From the NCBI GenBank assembly GCA_023381515.1, contig JAMCQI010000063.1, forward strand, positions 1 through 39,622: a stretch of DNA of 39,622 bases. The letters are read 5' to 3'. A program made the position numbers and the translations under genes. The notes below the pieces were generated by a model. It saw only the letters and a list, made by a program, of their open reading frames with translations, did not search any database and was not told the DNA's origin. Positions within the stretch are counted from its first letter, which is position 1. Each line of letters begins with the position of its first letter. Of the stretch, positions 1 through 8,557 are shown piece by piece. This DNA comes from Chloroflexota bacterium. Lineage in GTDB: Bacteria > Chloroflexota > Anaerolineae > UBA4142.

Positions 1-733
1 CATCAATCTCGATGTAATCTACCTGCATCCCCGCTTCTTTCAGCGCATCCATGACGCCTTTCGTCCGTTCCCCGCGGGTCGGCTGCGACAGCAAGCCCCA
101 CACCATCGCCCGATCCCCCTTCTTCAAGCCCGACCGCTTGAACGCTTCCACCCCGAGATCGTGACCCGCCTGGTACAACTGCGCCCCCACATAGCCGAAC
201 CCATTCGCCTGGTAAGCAGCTTGGGCTTTGGGGAGTGGGGTATTCTGGCTGGTGACGATGATGCCTTGCTTCTCGGCGTCGGCAATCAACGAGTCAAAGG
301 ATTCGTCGCCGGGATGGCCCATGACGGCGATGCCGTCCGGCTTGGTCGCCGCCGAGGTCCGGAACTGGGAGATCATCGTCTGCGGGTCCCAGTTCGACCA
401 CACATAGTCCACCTTGGGACCCAAGACGTTCTGCGCCTGGACGGCCCCGTTATAGACGTTCACGGCAAAGACGCCGCCCTGGGGACCGCCCGGGAAGAAG
501 ACGATCCGCACGTTGCTGCACCATTTGCCGGCGAGGGCTCCCGGTGCCGGGGGCGGAGCCGTCGTCGGTTGAGCGGCCGTGGTCGGCGCGGTGGTTGCCG
601 ACACCGCGGTGGGCCCGGACGTCGGTTGCGCCGGAGCGGTAGTGGCGGGCGGAGCCGGCGGTGGAGCGGCGCAGGCTGCGAGCGCTACCAGTATGAATAG
701 CGCGAGCAGGACAAAGGTCAGCTGCTTTTTCAT
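1..733 (-). CDS. Sugar ABC transporter substrate-binding lipoprotein (partial, C-terminus outside window)
   Basis: This is a solute-binding protein for a sugar ABC importer, anchored outside the membrane as a lipoprotein. The ATG at 733-731 is preceded by a strong Shine-Dalgarno (AGGAGGAGAGG, about 6 nt spacing). The protein opens with MKKQLTFVLLALFILVALAACAA, a signal peptide with an AAC lipobox, then a Pro/Thr/Ala-rich linker to about residue 65. The folded part (SNVRIVFFPGG, GIAVMGHPGDESFDSLIADAEKQGI, GYVGAQLYQAGHDLG) fits the ribose/galactose-type periplasmic-binding family (Peripla_BP_4). At least 244 codons are open to the window edge. The LacI-type gene lies just upstream on the same strand, so this is probably the first gene of a sugar operon it controls, continuing to the left. 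The ligand cannot be told from the sequence. Confidence 0.88.
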   Translation of the reverse strand, partial: MKKQLTFVLLALFILVALAACAAPPPAPPATTAPAQPTSGPTAVSATTAPTTAAQPTTAPPPAPGALAGKWCSNVRIVFFPGGPQGGVFAVNVYNGAVQAQNVLGPKVDYVWSNWDPQTMISQFRTSAATKPDGIAVMGHPGDESFDSLIADAEKQGIIVTSQNTPLPKAQAAYQANGFGYVGAQLYQAGHDLGVEAFKRSGLKKGDRAMVWGLLSQPTRGERTKGVMDALKEAGMQVDYIEID

Positions 734-1045
734 TTGTTACCTCTCCTCCTTGGGAGTAAATGCGTACCCTGTTTCTTGGAAAGAGCGTGCGCAAAAGTTT
801 CCTTTACCACCTCCTTTCGTCGGCCGCAAGAAACGAGCAGCAAAAACCATTCAGAACCGACACGTGGAAGCCTAAATCGCATGGACAGCGCACAAAACAG
901 AAAAGCCTCCTGACCGCGGCGCATCAGCACCGGACCAAAAGGCCTCCATCACACCTTTGACGGGGTTCGCTATTCTTATCGACTGCGTGAGAATCAGGGA
1001 TGCTTGGCATACGTCTGTTCTCCGTTGCCGCTTTGAAAGCCAAGG
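734..1045 (-). promoter_or_regulatory. Intergenic leader between lacI-type gene and the binding-protein gene
   Basis: This 312-bp gap must hold the control region of the binding-protein gene on the minus strand. The clearest element is a second, near-perfect Shine-Dalgarno (AAAGGAGGTGG, 817-807), about 75 nt upstream of the start and separate from the one that serves it. From GTG at 810 a 26-codon frame ends in a TGA that overlaps the ATG of the binding protein (ATGA), so a coupled leader peptide is possible, although its GTG lies inside the Shine-Dalgarno. I found no convincing -35/-10 pair and no copy of the operator seen upstream of lacI. Confidence 0.4.
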
Positions 1046-2137
1046 CTACTGGACAGCTACCGCCTGAGAAGAGGGTTGTAGAGTCAACAAAGAACTCTGA
1101 CGAACGACGAGTTCGGGAGTGAGCAATGTGGTCGATGGTTTGGCGTTGTCTTTGCCCGGTTGGGGCGATTGGATGTGCGAGTGCAAGACTTGGACGGCGA
1201 CGCGGCCGACGTCGACCACATGTTGATGAACCGTGGTCAATGGGGGCCAGAAGTAGGCTGATTCAGGGGTATCGTCGAATCCCACGAGCGCCACATCTTG
1301 AGGAACGCGGCGGCCCAAGTGGTGAGCTGCCCCCAGCGCGCCGAGCGCCATCTGGTCGTTGCAGGCAAAAACTGCGTCCACATCCGGCTGCTGCGCAAGC
1401 AGCTTGCGCAGGCCTTGGTCGCCGCTCATGGCCGACCAATCGCCTTCCACGACAAGGGATGGCGCTGGGTTCAAGCCCGCACGCAAGAGTGTTTCTCTCC
1501 AGCCCTCGTACCGCTCGCGCGCCTCCCACCATACCAGAGGACCCGTAATCAAGCCGATCTTGCGCCGTCCCTGATCAAAGAGATGTTGAGTGACCATCGC
1601 CGCACCGGCTCGGTTATCCACTGCCACAACCGAGAGGCCGGGACTTGGCCGCATACTGAGAAAGACTGTCGGAGGCAATTGTTCCAACCAATCGGGTCGG
1701 ATCCATTCGCGATTGCGGCCCACCTCGGGGACGGCCCAGACAATTCCATCCACCCGCCGGGCGGCTAGGGTGTCCAAGATCGAAGCCACGTTCGGATCGT
1801 CGGGGTTGGGTATCAGATTGAGAAAGAGCGAGTAACCCAATTCGTTCGACTGTTGCTCCACTCCTGCCACCGTACGTGAAGGTCCGTAATAGTCCAAGCC
1901 CCAGGCGACGACGGCCAGGGTATTGCTCTTGCGACTCACCAGGCTGCGCGCCAGGATGTTTGGCCGATAGCCCAGACTCTTGATGGCCTTCTGGACGCGA
2001 TGTCGGGTCGCCTCGCTGATCTCGCCCTGGTTATTGACGACGCGGGAGACGGTCTTGATGGACACGCCCGATTGTTTGGCCACATCACGCAATGTCACAT
2101 GCAGCGAATGGGGTTTCGGCAGGTAGAGTTTTCGCAT
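1046..2137 (-). CDS. LacI/GalR-family transcriptional regulator
   Basis: This is a DNA-binding repressor that responds to a sugar. The N-terminus (VTLRDVAKQSGVSIKTVSRVVNNQGEIS, about residues 14-41) is the classic LacI helix-turn-helix plus hinge start. It is followed by a periplasmic-binding-like sensor domain (SNTLAVVAWGLDYYG, AARRVDGIVWAVPE, DAVFACNDQMALGALGAAHHLGRRVPQDVALVGFDD). At 363 residues it has normal family length. It is preceded by a consensus promoter (TTGACT-17-TATAAT) and two tandem operator-like 12-mers, which suggests autoregulation. By position it probably controls the sugar-binding-protein operon downstream on the same strand, and possibly the divergent nagZ operon. Confidence 0.92.
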   Translation of the reverse strand: MRKLYLPKPHSLHVTLRDVAKQSGVSIKTVSRVVNNQGEISEATRHRVQKAIKSLGYRPNILARSLVSRKSNTLAVVAWGLDYYGPSRTVAGVEQQSNELGYSLFLNLIPNPDDPNVASILDTLAARRVDGIVWAVPEVGRNREWIRPDWLEQLPPTVFLSMRPSPGLSVVAVDNRAGAAMVTQHLFDQGRRKIGLITGPLVWWEARERYEGWRETLLRAGLNPAPSLVVEGDWSAMSGDQGLRKLLAQQPDVDAVFACNDQMALGALGAAHHLGRRVPQDVALVGFDDTPESAYFWPPLTTVHQHVVDVGRVAVQVLHSHIQSPQPGKDNAKPSTTLLTPELVVRQSSLLTLQPSSQAVAVQ

Positions 2138-2158
2138 AAGTGGGTTCGCACCCCGCTG

Positions 2159-2182
2159 ACAACGTTGACGACAACGCTAACG
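2159..2182. promoter_or_regulatory. Tandem operator-like 12-mers at the lacI-type promoter
   Basis: Two adjacent 12-mers, ACAACGTTGACG and ACAACGCTAACG, share the pattern ACAACGyTrACG. Each is centred on a CG step as LacI-family operators are. They lie across the predicted transcript start of the regulator gene (about 2178). Autorepression is inferred. I did not find the motif at the other sugar operons in the window. Confidence 0.45.
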
Positions 2183-2184
2183 AC

Positions 2185-2213
2185 ATTATACGACGACGTC
2201 AGCCGAAAGTCAA
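2185..2213 (-). promoter_or_regulatory. Sigma-70-type promoter of the LacI-family gene
   Basis: On the minus strand, TTGACT (2213-2208) and a perfect TATAAT (2190-2185) are separated by 17 nt, close to the ideal housekeeping promoter. The predicted start near 2178 leaves a leader of about 40 nt before the ATG at 2137. Confidence 0.8.
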
Positions 2214-2327
2214 TACCTGAACCTCTGTTCGCCAGGACTGGGCCCGATTCTCCACAGGTCCTCATCGAAGCCGTGCCGGCCGACAGAGCTGTGGGGGGCA
2301 AGTTCAAGAAGCCTGACCCTTTCCTCT

Positions 2328-2355
2328 TTGACCGCGGCTGGCTTTTGGATACAAT
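2328..2355 (+). promoter_or_regulatory. Sigma-70-type promoter of the nagZ-murQ operon
   Basis: TTGACC (2328-2333) and TACAAT (2350-2355) are 16 nt apart. Transcription starting about 7 nt after the -10 box would begin near 2362, only about 16 nt before the nagZ ATG. The leader is therefore very short, with only a weak AGGT as a possible ribosome site. Confidence 0.65.
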
Positions 2356-2377
2356 ACCCTCGATAGGTTGCACTCCA

Positions 2378-3967
2378 ATGCCAACCCCACAACCGCCCCA
2401 CCCTCTATCCAACCCCGATGATTTGCTCGCGCAGATGACGCTGGAGCAAAAGGTCGGACAGGTGCTCCTCGTCTGTTTTAATGGCACCGCTCTCACTCCC
2501 GACTCGCGCGCAGAGATCATTGAGCTTCACGTGGGCGGCGTCATCTTCCTCGACCACAATATCGAATCGCCGGCTCAACTGGCGCAGCTGGCCGACGACT
2601 TGCAGCAAGCGGCACGCGCGAACGGCAGCCCTGCGCTTTTCATGGCTATCGACCAGGAAGGGGGCACCGTCACACGCTTGAAGGACGAAAAAGGGTTTAC
2701 CGAATTCCCCGGAGCGATGGCGATTGCGGCGACCGGAGATGTGGAGAACGCGCGCCGCATTGCGCGGGCGATGAGCGCGGAATTGCGCGCGGTCGGCATT
2801 AATCTGGACCTCGCTCCTGATCTCGACGTGAACAACAACTCGCAGAATCCAGTCATCGGCACGCGCTCGTTCGGCTCCGACCCCACGCGCGTCGCAGAAT
2901 TTGGCATTGCGTTTATACAAGCGATGCAAGACGCGGGTATTGCTGCGGTAGGCAAGCATTTTCCCGGCCACGGCGACACGGCGCTAGACTCACACCATTC
3001 ACTTCCGACAGTGCCCCACGACCGTGCGCGACTCGAATCCGTGGAATTCGTCCCATTCAGGGCCGCGATCAAGGCCCAAGTTGCAGGCATCATGTCGGCA
3101 CACATCACTTTTCCCGCGATTGATTCCACGCCGGGCCTCCCGGCCACTCTTTCGCGGAAGGTGCTCACAGACCTCTTGCGTCGCGAAATGCAATACGATG
3201 GCCTGATCATGACGGATGAACTGACGATGGGCGCGGTCGCCACGAGCGGCTTTCCCCCGCCCCAAGCGGCCGCCGCCGCACTCGCCGCCGGAGCGGACAT
3301 GCTCCTCCTCCAGACCGGATTCGGCATGCACCAGCAGGTGCGACAAGAGTTGATCGCACGTGTGCAGCGGGGCGACATTCCCCGCGCGCGTCTCGACGAC
3401 GCCGTGCATCGCGTGTTGTTGGCCAAAGCGCGATTCGGCATCCTGAGCGGAACGGAGTCTAGAACGCCAGACCGGGTCGGCGCACCGGAAACCAAGTCCC
3501 TCGCGCGCGAGATCGCGGCGCAATCCATCACATTGGTGCGCGACGATCCTGGTCTTGTGCCCATCCGCCTCGGCGCACCCATCCTCGTCGTGGAAACGAG
3601 AGCTTTCGGCCTCGGTAAACGACTCCATGCGGCGACGGTACTGGTCGCCGAGCAACCCACACCGAACGAGATCGCGGCTGTGGTCGAGGCCGGGAAGGAG
3701 ACGGGCGCAGCCCTTGTCGCGACGAGCGATGTGGCGAAGAACAGGCAGCAAGCCGAACTGGTCCATGCACTGCAACAGGCCCACGTTCCTATCATTCTGA
3801 TCGCCATGCGCTCGCCCTACGATACGCTCTACCTGAAAGATGCATCGACATTGCTGGCGATCTACGGCGCGTCCCCGCCGACACTCGACGCGCTGATAGA
3901 CATCCTTACGGGGAAGATCAAGCCACAAGGCCGGCTGCCGGTGCACCAGATGTCGTCGTCCGCTTGA
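2378..3967 (+). CDS. nagZ: Beta-N-acetylglucosaminidase, glycoside hydrolase family 3 (NagZ-type)
   Basis: This enzyme removes non-reducing GlcNAc from GlcNAc-MurNAc fragments of peptidoglycan. The catalytic domain shows the NagZ signatures: KHFPGHGDTALDSHH (Lys193 onward, with the Asp204/His206 general acid-base loop typical of NagZ) and IMTDELTMGAV (nucleophile Asp280). LFMAIDQEGGTVTRL is also conserved. The 529-residue length, with an extra C-terminal Rossmann-like part from about residue 375, matches the two-domain Gram-positive form rather than the 340-residue E. coli form. I chose the ATG at 2378 because it sits just behind the promoter. The frame is open further upstream, but that stretch contains the promoter. 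No signal peptide is visible, so the enzyme should be cytoplasmic, unlike secreted Bacillus NagZ. It is the first gene of the plus-strand operon. Confidence 0.93.
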   Translation: MPTPQPPHPLSNPDDLLAQMTLEQKVGQVLLVCFNGTALTPDSRAEIIELHVGGVIFLDHNIESPAQLAQLADDLQQAARANGSPALFMAIDQEGGTVTRLKDEKGFTEFPGAMAIAATGDVENARRIARAMSAELRAVGINLDLAPDLDVNNNSQNPVIGTRSFGSDPTRVAEFGIAFIQAMQDAGIAAVGKHFPGHGDTALDSHHSLPTVPHDRARLESVEFVPFRAAIKAQVAGIMSAHITFPAIDSTPGLPATLSRKVLTDLLRREMQYDGLIMTDELTMGAVATSGFPPPQAAAAALAAGADMLLLQTGFGMHQQVRQELIARVQRGDIPRARLDDAVHRVLLAKARFGILSGTESRTPDRVGAPETKSLAREIAAQSITLVRDDPGLVPIRLGAPILVVETRAFGLGKRLHAATVLVAEQPTPNEIAAVVEAGKETGAALVATSDVAKNRQQAELVHALQQAHVPIILIAMRSPYDTLYLKDASTLLAIYGASPPTLDALIDILTGKIKPQGRLPVHQMSSSA

Positions 3968-3973
3968 GCCGCG

Positions 3974-4924
3974 ATGTCCTTCCTGTCACTCGATCCTTCC
4001 AATCCCGCCCATCTCTCGGCGATTGTTTCGATTTGGACCGCGGCCTGCGGCCCCGCACTGGCCATGACTCGCCGTTTGGCTGCCTACAATCTGCAGCCCG
4101 CGACCGGCGCAGTGCAGGCCGGCCAAGTTGCCGTCCGCTATGATGCACCGATCGGATTTGTCCTTTGCAGCGCGCTTCCCGGCGACCGCGCGACCTCTCC
4201 TCCCGAACTCGGCTGGATAGATGCCGTTACGGTCTTGCCGGATGCACAGGGCCACGGCATCGGCAGCGAGCTGCTGGCATGGGCGGAAAACTCGCTGCGC
4301 GAGCAGGGCTGCACCGGAGCAAAGCTCGGCGGCGGCCTTCGCCCGTTCGCCGCGGGCTATCCGGCGGAATTAGGGAATGAGGGTTTTTTCCGCCGTCGCG
4401 GTTTCAGGGCTCGGGCGGGGAGTGAATATGTCTGGGATGTCGCACGCGATCTGAGCGACTATGTGACGACGCGACGGTGCGACGACGCGGCCATCCGTCC
4501 CGCGCAGCCGGGCGAGGAAAACAGGTTGCTTGAGTTCTTGGAGCGGGAATTTCCGAATCGTTGGCGCTTCGCATTCCAGGAATTCCGACGCGAGGGCGGT
4601 CGCATTTCCGATTGGGTCGTACTTTTGACCGGACGAGGCGTGGATGGATTCGCGCGGTTGACATTTGAGGACTCGGTGCAGCCCCTCGGACGTTTTTATC
4701 CGCACAGTCTCCCGCGACCCTGGGGACAGCTGGGACCGATCGGGGTGAGCAAGGATCTCCGCGGGAAAGGCTATGGCGGCGCGCTCCTCGACGTGAGCCT
4801 CGGTCATTTGCGCGAGCGCGGCGTGCGCGGCTGCATCATCGACTGGACCGACTTGGTTGATTTCTATAGCAGGTTTGGATTCAAACCGTATCGGCAGTAC
4901 GCTATGCTCGTCAAGGCGTTGTGA
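3974..4924 (+). CDS. GNAT-family N-acetyltransferase with two GNAT domains
   Basis: This is an acetyl-CoA-dependent acyltransferase of unknown acceptor. Two GNAT acetyl-CoA loops are visible: [25 protein letters not shown] (about residues 80-104) and [26 protein letters not shown] (about residues 254-279). This is a tandem GNAT fusion of the mycothiol-synthase type of layout. It starts 7 nt after the nagZ stop and ends at or inside the murQ start region, so it is co-transcribed between two cell-wall-sugar enzymes. An acceptor that is an amino sugar or muropeptide fragment is a reasonable guess from context only. No signal peptide or membrane segment is seen. Confidence 0.85.
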   Translation: MSFLSLDPSNPAHLSAIVSIWTAACGPALAMTRRLAAYNLQPATGAVQAGQVAVRYDAPIGFVLCSALPGDRATSPPELGWIDAVTVLPDAQGHGIGSELLAWAENSLREQGCTGAKLGGGLRPFAAGYPAELGNEGFFRRRGFRARAGSEYVWDVARDLSDYVTTRRCDDAAIRPAQPGEENRLLEFLEREFPNRWRFAFQEFRREGGRISDWVVLLTGRGVDGFARLTFEDSVQPLGRFYPHSLPRPWGQLGPIGVSKDLRGKGYGGALLDVSLGHLRERGVRGCIIDWTDLVDFYSRFGFKPYRQYAMLVKAL

Positions 4925-4938
4925 GCCCAGAGGAGGCC

Positions 4939-5835
4939 ATGGACATCGTTCCACTTACCGAATCCCGCAACCCAGCCAGCGAGAATATCGATTCCCTCTC
5001 GACGCTCGACATGTTGCGAGTGATCAACAGCGAGGACCAGTTAGTGCCGCGTGCGGTCTCGGCTGAACTGGCCCCCATCGCTCAAGCGGTGGATCGCATT
5101 GCGGAGAGAATGCGAAGGGGCGGGCGACTGATCTATCTTGGCGCGGGCACTTCGGGCCGACTGGGCGTCCTCGATGCGGCGGAGATTCCGCCGACGTTCA
5201 GCTTGTCGCCCGACCGCGTGATTGCCGTCCTCGCGGGAGGAGAACGCGCGATCACAAATTCGATCGAAGGTGCGGAAGACGATGCGGACGCCGGCGCGCG
5301 CGATCTGGCGGCCTTGAGCGTGTCGACCGAGGACACGGTCGTCGGCATTTCCGCAAGCGGGCGGACCCCGTATGTCTTGGGAGGTATGGCGGAGGCCAAG
5401 CGGCGCGGCGCCTTGGTGATCAGTCTTGCCTGCAATCGCCCTTCGCCGATGGGAGCGCTAGCGGACCTGAGCATCGCACCGCTTGTCGGGCCAGAGATCC
5501 TCACGGGATCCACACGTCTTAAAGCCGGAACGGCGGAGAAACTTGTGCTCAACATGATCAGCACGGGAGTCATGGTCCGCCTCGGCAAGACCTATGGCAA
5601 TCTGATGGTGGATATGCAGGCGACTAATAGCAAATTGCGGGGCCGGGCTCGGCAAATGGTCGAAATGGCGTGCGAGGTTTCGACGAGCGAAGCCGAGTCG
5701 CTATTGCGCCGGTGTGGAGGAGAGGTCAAAACGGCGATCGTGAGTGCGCTCGGCCATCTATCCCCGGAGCAAGCGCGGCACCGGCTGGACACGGCAAAGG
5801 GCTCCGTGCGAGCCGCGCTCCAGGACCGTCCGTGA
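4939..5835 (+). CDS. murQ: N-acetylmuramic acid 6-phosphate etherase
   Basis: MurQ cleaves the D-lactyl ether of MurNAc-6-phosphate, giving GlcNAc-6-phosphate and D-lactate. The sequence is canonical: N-terminal [20 protein letters not shown], then [28 protein letters not shown] (SIS phosphosugar loop), [38 protein letters not shown], and [17 protein letters not shown]. At 298 residues it has normal length. I chose the ATG at 4939 because the protein then begins at the usual MurQ N-terminus, although its AGAGGAGG lies only 2 nt upstream. A GTG at 4921, which overlaps the previous stop, is the alternative and would add six residues. It is the strongest evidence that this locus handles MurNAc. 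Confidence 0.96.
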   Translation: MDIVPLTESRNPASENIDSLSTLDMLRVINSEDQLVPRAVSAELAPIAQAVDRIAERMRRGGRLIYLGAGTSGRLGVLDAAEIPPTFSLSPDRVIAVLAGGERAITNSIEGAEDDADAGARDLAALSVSTEDTVVGISASGRTPYVLGGMAEAKRRGALVISLACNRPSPMGALADLSIAPLVGPEILTGSTRLKAGTAEKLVLNMISTGVMVRLGKTYGNLMVDMQATNSKLRGRARQMVEMACEVSTSEAESLLRRCGGEVKTAIVSALGHLSPEQARHRLDTAKGSVRAALQDRP

Positions 5836-5944
5836 CGCGGGGTTTCAAAGGAATAGGGTTGCTCGCCGCCGCCAAGCTCCGCAAGACCGGCCCGCTCGCC
5901 CAGGGGAAATGGTTGCGCACGTTTTCATGGAGTCTATCGGAAAC

Positions 5945-6919
5945 ATGACTCATCTGGTATTTGGCGTGGACGGTGGGAGAACCTCGACCAAATGTGTCCT
6001 CGCGACCACCGAAGGACGAATCCTGGGACGCGGCGCGGGCGGCCCTCTGATTTATCTGGCTGCCGAAGGAGGCCGAGAACGCATGGCGGAATCGCTGCGC
6101 GAGGCCTTCGAGCGGACGTGGCACGCGGCCGACACTTTGCCTCAGCCGGTTCAAGCCGTCGGGCTGGGACTCGCCGGCGTCGAGCCGGGGACAGCGGAGG
6201 CGCATCTCGTTTTAGACCTCGTTCCTCAGATTTTGGAGACGCAGCGGATCGCGCTGGAGACGGACGCCTACGCCGCACTGTTGGGCGCCCATATGGGCAA
6301 GCCTGGGGTTGTCGCGATTTCCGGGACAGGCAGTATCGCGATGGGTGTTAATGCGCAGAAGCAAAGAGCACGCGCAGGCGGCTGGGGTTGGCTCGCGGGT
6401 GATGAAGGGAGCGCCTTTGCGATTGGGCGTAGTGGGGTGCGCGCTGCCTTTAATGCACTGGACGGCGTCGAGCCCCCGACGTTACTTGAAGAAATGCTCC
6501 CACATCACTTGCTAGTCCCCTCGTTGTACGAGGTCAAACGTTTGATTTATGCCCAAGACTTTGGACCGCGTGGTTTTGCTTCCCTGGCGCCCCTGATCTC
6601 CGAGGCCGCACAACAGGGCGATGGCGCCGCCCTGCGAATCATCCGCGAGGCCGGGCAAGCGCTAGCGAACCAAGTTTCTGCCGTGGTACGTCGATTGGAT
6701 TTTCAAAGGGCCGATGTGGCACCCGTTGGCGGCGGGTTTGAGCACATCCACGGGCTGGCCGAGTCGTTTGAAAAAGCGGTCTACGCCCTTGCCATTCCGA
6801 CAACCGTCGTCGCGCCCAGGCTTGCTCCCGTTTACGGTGCTGTGATCATGGCACTGGAGCAATGCCAGGTCGATTTGGACAAGGTGATGCCGGTCTTGCA
6901 GTCGCAGGCGTCGATTTAG
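5945..6919 (+). CDS. BadF/BadG-type amino-sugar kinase (GlcNAc/MurNAc kinase)
   Basis: This ATPase-fold kinase should phosphorylate GlcNAc and/or MurNAc at C6 and so feed MurQ. Motifs of the ASKHA/BadF family are clear: VFGVDGGRTSTKCVL (phosphate 1), ALETDAYAAL, GVVAISGTGSIAMG (phosphate 2) and GWGWLAGDEGSAFAIGRSGVRAA, then an adenosine-type loop VAPVGGGFEHIHGL. The 324-residue length fits the family. Clostridial MurK of this family acts on both MurNAc and GlcNAc, and the neighbour murQ suggests the same here. Which substrate is preferred cannot be read from the sequence. The start is uncertain: in-frame ATGs lie 12 and 6 codons or so upstream, and none has an ideal ribosome site. Confidence 0.88.
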   Translation: MTHLVFGVDGGRTSTKCVLATTEGRILGRGAGGPLIYLAAEGGRERMAESLREAFERTWHAADTLPQPVQAVGLGLAGVEPGTAEAHLVLDLVPQILETQRIALETDAYAALLGAHMGKPGVVAISGTGSIAMGVNAQKQRARAGGWGWLAGDEGSAFAIGRSGVRAAFNALDGVEPPTLLEEMLPHHLLVPSLYEVKRLIYAQDFGPRGFASLAPLISEAAQQGDGAALRIIREAGQALANQVSAVVRRLDFQRADVAPVGGGFEHIHGLAESFEKAVYALAIPTTVVAPRLAPVYGAVIMALEQCQVDLDKVMPVLQSQASI

Positions 6920-7007
6920 CCGCCGACTCTACACATTCTGCAGCGATCTCATCTTTACGGCAGCAAAACCTCGGCTGCCATCCTCGTGCTGCCGGGAAAC
7001 GCGACCT

Positions 7008-7601
7008 ATGATGTCCCTGACTCTAGCCGAAGGTGAGCGCATCGCTCGATTTCTCGACCTCAAAACCTCCCTTCCCGAACACGCCGATTTTGCATTCGTG
7101 TTTGGCACCCATCACCCTGACCCGGGCTCTATCGCCGCGAACCTATGGAAGAGCGGAATCGTACCGCGGGTGATACTGACCGGGGGACAGAATCGCCTGA
7201 CGGGAGAAATCGAAGCGAATAGACATCTCGAAATACTGCTCCAAAGCGGAGTCCCCAGAGACCGCATCGTCGTCGAAGCCGAGTCCACGAACACACGGGA
7301 GAACGTCGTGTTCGCCCTTCGTGAGCTCGCCAAGTGTCATGATCCGGAAGGAATCCAGTCGCTTGTCGTCGTCGCAAAATGGTATCACTCTCGCCGAGCC
7401 ATGATGACCCTCAGACGCTACCTGCCGGCCGGAGTACGCTATTTCGCGACGACCTATGAGGTGGATGGTATCACTCGCTCGGACTGGTGGCTCACCGAAG
7501 AAGGACGCCGGCGAATCACGAAGGAACAACAACTCATTGCCCAAGACTTGGCGCGGGGGTATCTTGCGCAAGTCCGAGAGGACGACGGCCTCTTCCTCTA
7601 G
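7008..7601 (+). CDS. DUF218 (YdcF/SanA/ElyC-like) family protein
   Basis: This is a 197-residue protein of the DUF218 fold. It shows the family features: an N-terminal FAFVFGTHHPDPGSIAANLWKSGIVPRVILTGGQN (about residues 29-63), the EAESTNTRENVVFALREL motif with conserved Glu-Ser/Thr-Asn and Asn-Glu/Val residues, and VVVAKWYHSRRAMMTLRRYLP. No membrane segment precedes the domain, unlike SanA or ElyC, so it is probably cytosolic like YdcF. ElyC has been tied to envelope biogenesis, and the biochemical role of the family is largely open. It follows the kinase by 88 nt on the same strand, converges with the permease gene, and is probably the last gene of the murQ operon. Confidence 0.82.
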   Translation: MMSLTLAEGERIARFLDLKTSLPEHADFAFVFGTHHPDPGSIAANLWKSGIVPRVILTGGQNRLTGEIEANRHLEILLQSGVPRDRIVVEAESTNTRENVVFALRELAKCHDPEGIQSLVVVAKWYHSRRAMMTLRRYLPAGVRYFATTYEVDGITRSDWWLTEEGRRRITKEQQLIAQDLARGYLAQVREDDGLFL

Positions 7602-7609
7602 CAAGACCC

Positions 7610-8548
7610 TTACCCCTTTATCGCTCCGATTCGCAAGCCTTGCATAAAATACCTCTGGAAGGCGAAGAAGAAAACGATCATCGGGATCGCGGCGAGGGCC
7701 GCGCCCGCCATCAGCAAACCATAGTTCGTGCCGAATTCGCTCGTGTGGATAAACGACAAGCCGACTTGGAGCGTGAACAAGTCTGGGTTCTGCAAGACGA
7801 TCAGCGGCCAAAGGAACGAGTTCCAATAGCGTTGGAACGAAAAGATCGCCGTGACGGCGAGCGCGGGGGTGGAGAGCGGGATGATGATCTTGGTAAAGAT
7901 CAGCCATTCCGATGCGCCGTCCATGCGCGCGGCTTCCTCCAGTTCGCGCGGCAGCGTTTGGATGTACTGCTTGAGAAGGAAAATACCGATCACGTCCGCG
8001 AGACCGGGCAGAATCACACCGGCAAAGCTGTTCACCAACCCCCATTGGGTGATCATCAGATACAGCGGAACGAGCGTCACCTGCCCCGGAATCATGAGCG
8101 CGGCAAGCACCATGGCGAACAGCACGTTCGACCCGGGGAACTTGCGCTTGGCGAAGGCGTAGCCCGCCATGGAATCGAATAACAAGTGGATGGCAGTGCT
8201 CAACAGCGTAATGAAAGCCGTGTTCAGAAACCAGATGTAGAGGCGGGGAACCTTCCAGACCTCTTCCGATCCGGGAATGGGGATGCTGGTGGTGCCGCTC
8301 GCCTTCAAGATGTCGGCGAAATTGTCCAGCGTTGCATGGGCAGGGATGATGTCGGGCGGTAGTTTCACCGTCGAACTGGCCGGAGTAAAGGCGGTGTTGA
8401 ACAACCAGTACATCGGAAAGAGACTCGTCATCGCGACCACAATCAGAATGACATATATCAGGATCCTGGGCAATACCACCCAGAACCGCTCGAGCGGCGA
8501 GACGTGGAGAGTTTTGCCCGTGGGGAGCGTGCGAGACTGAATCGCCAT
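7610..8548 (-). CDS. Carbohydrate ABC transporter permease (MalG-type)
   Basis: This is one of two inner-membrane permease subunits of a sugar importer. It has about six hydrophobic segments (first at ILIYVILIVVAMTSLFPMYWLF, about residues 30-51) and the cytoplasmic EAA loop EEAARMDGASEWLIFTKIIIPL (about residues 201-222) that docks the ATPase. At 312 residues it is slightly long because of an extended first outside loop (residues about 62-100). It follows the MalF-type permease by 9 nt. No ATP-binding subunit is encoded in the operon, so a shared ATPase elsewhere (MsmX-like) must energise it. Confidence 0.93.
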   Translation of the reverse strand: MAIQSRTLPTGKTLHVSPLERFWVVLPRILIYVILIVVAMTSLFPMYWLFNTAFTPASSTVKLPPDIIPAHATLDNFADILKASGTTSIPIPGSEEVWKVPRLYIWFLNTAFITLLSTAIHLLFDSMAGYAFAKRKFPGSNVLFAMVLAALMIPGQVTLVPLYLMITQWGLVNSFAGVILPGLADVIGIFLLKQYIQTLPRELEEAARMDGASEWLIFTKIIIPLSTPALAVTAIFSFQRYWNSFLWPLIVLQNPDLFTLQVGLSFIHTSEFGTNYGLLMAGAALAAIPMIVFFFAFQRYFMQGLRIGAIKG

Positions 8549-8557
8549 AGGGACCCT

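Noticed and set aside
2575..3807. Minus-strand open frame of 410 codons opposite nagZ
   Set aside because: It mirrors the NagZ reading frame, has no ribosome site and no recognisable domain, and NagZ motifs on the plus strand are unambiguous.
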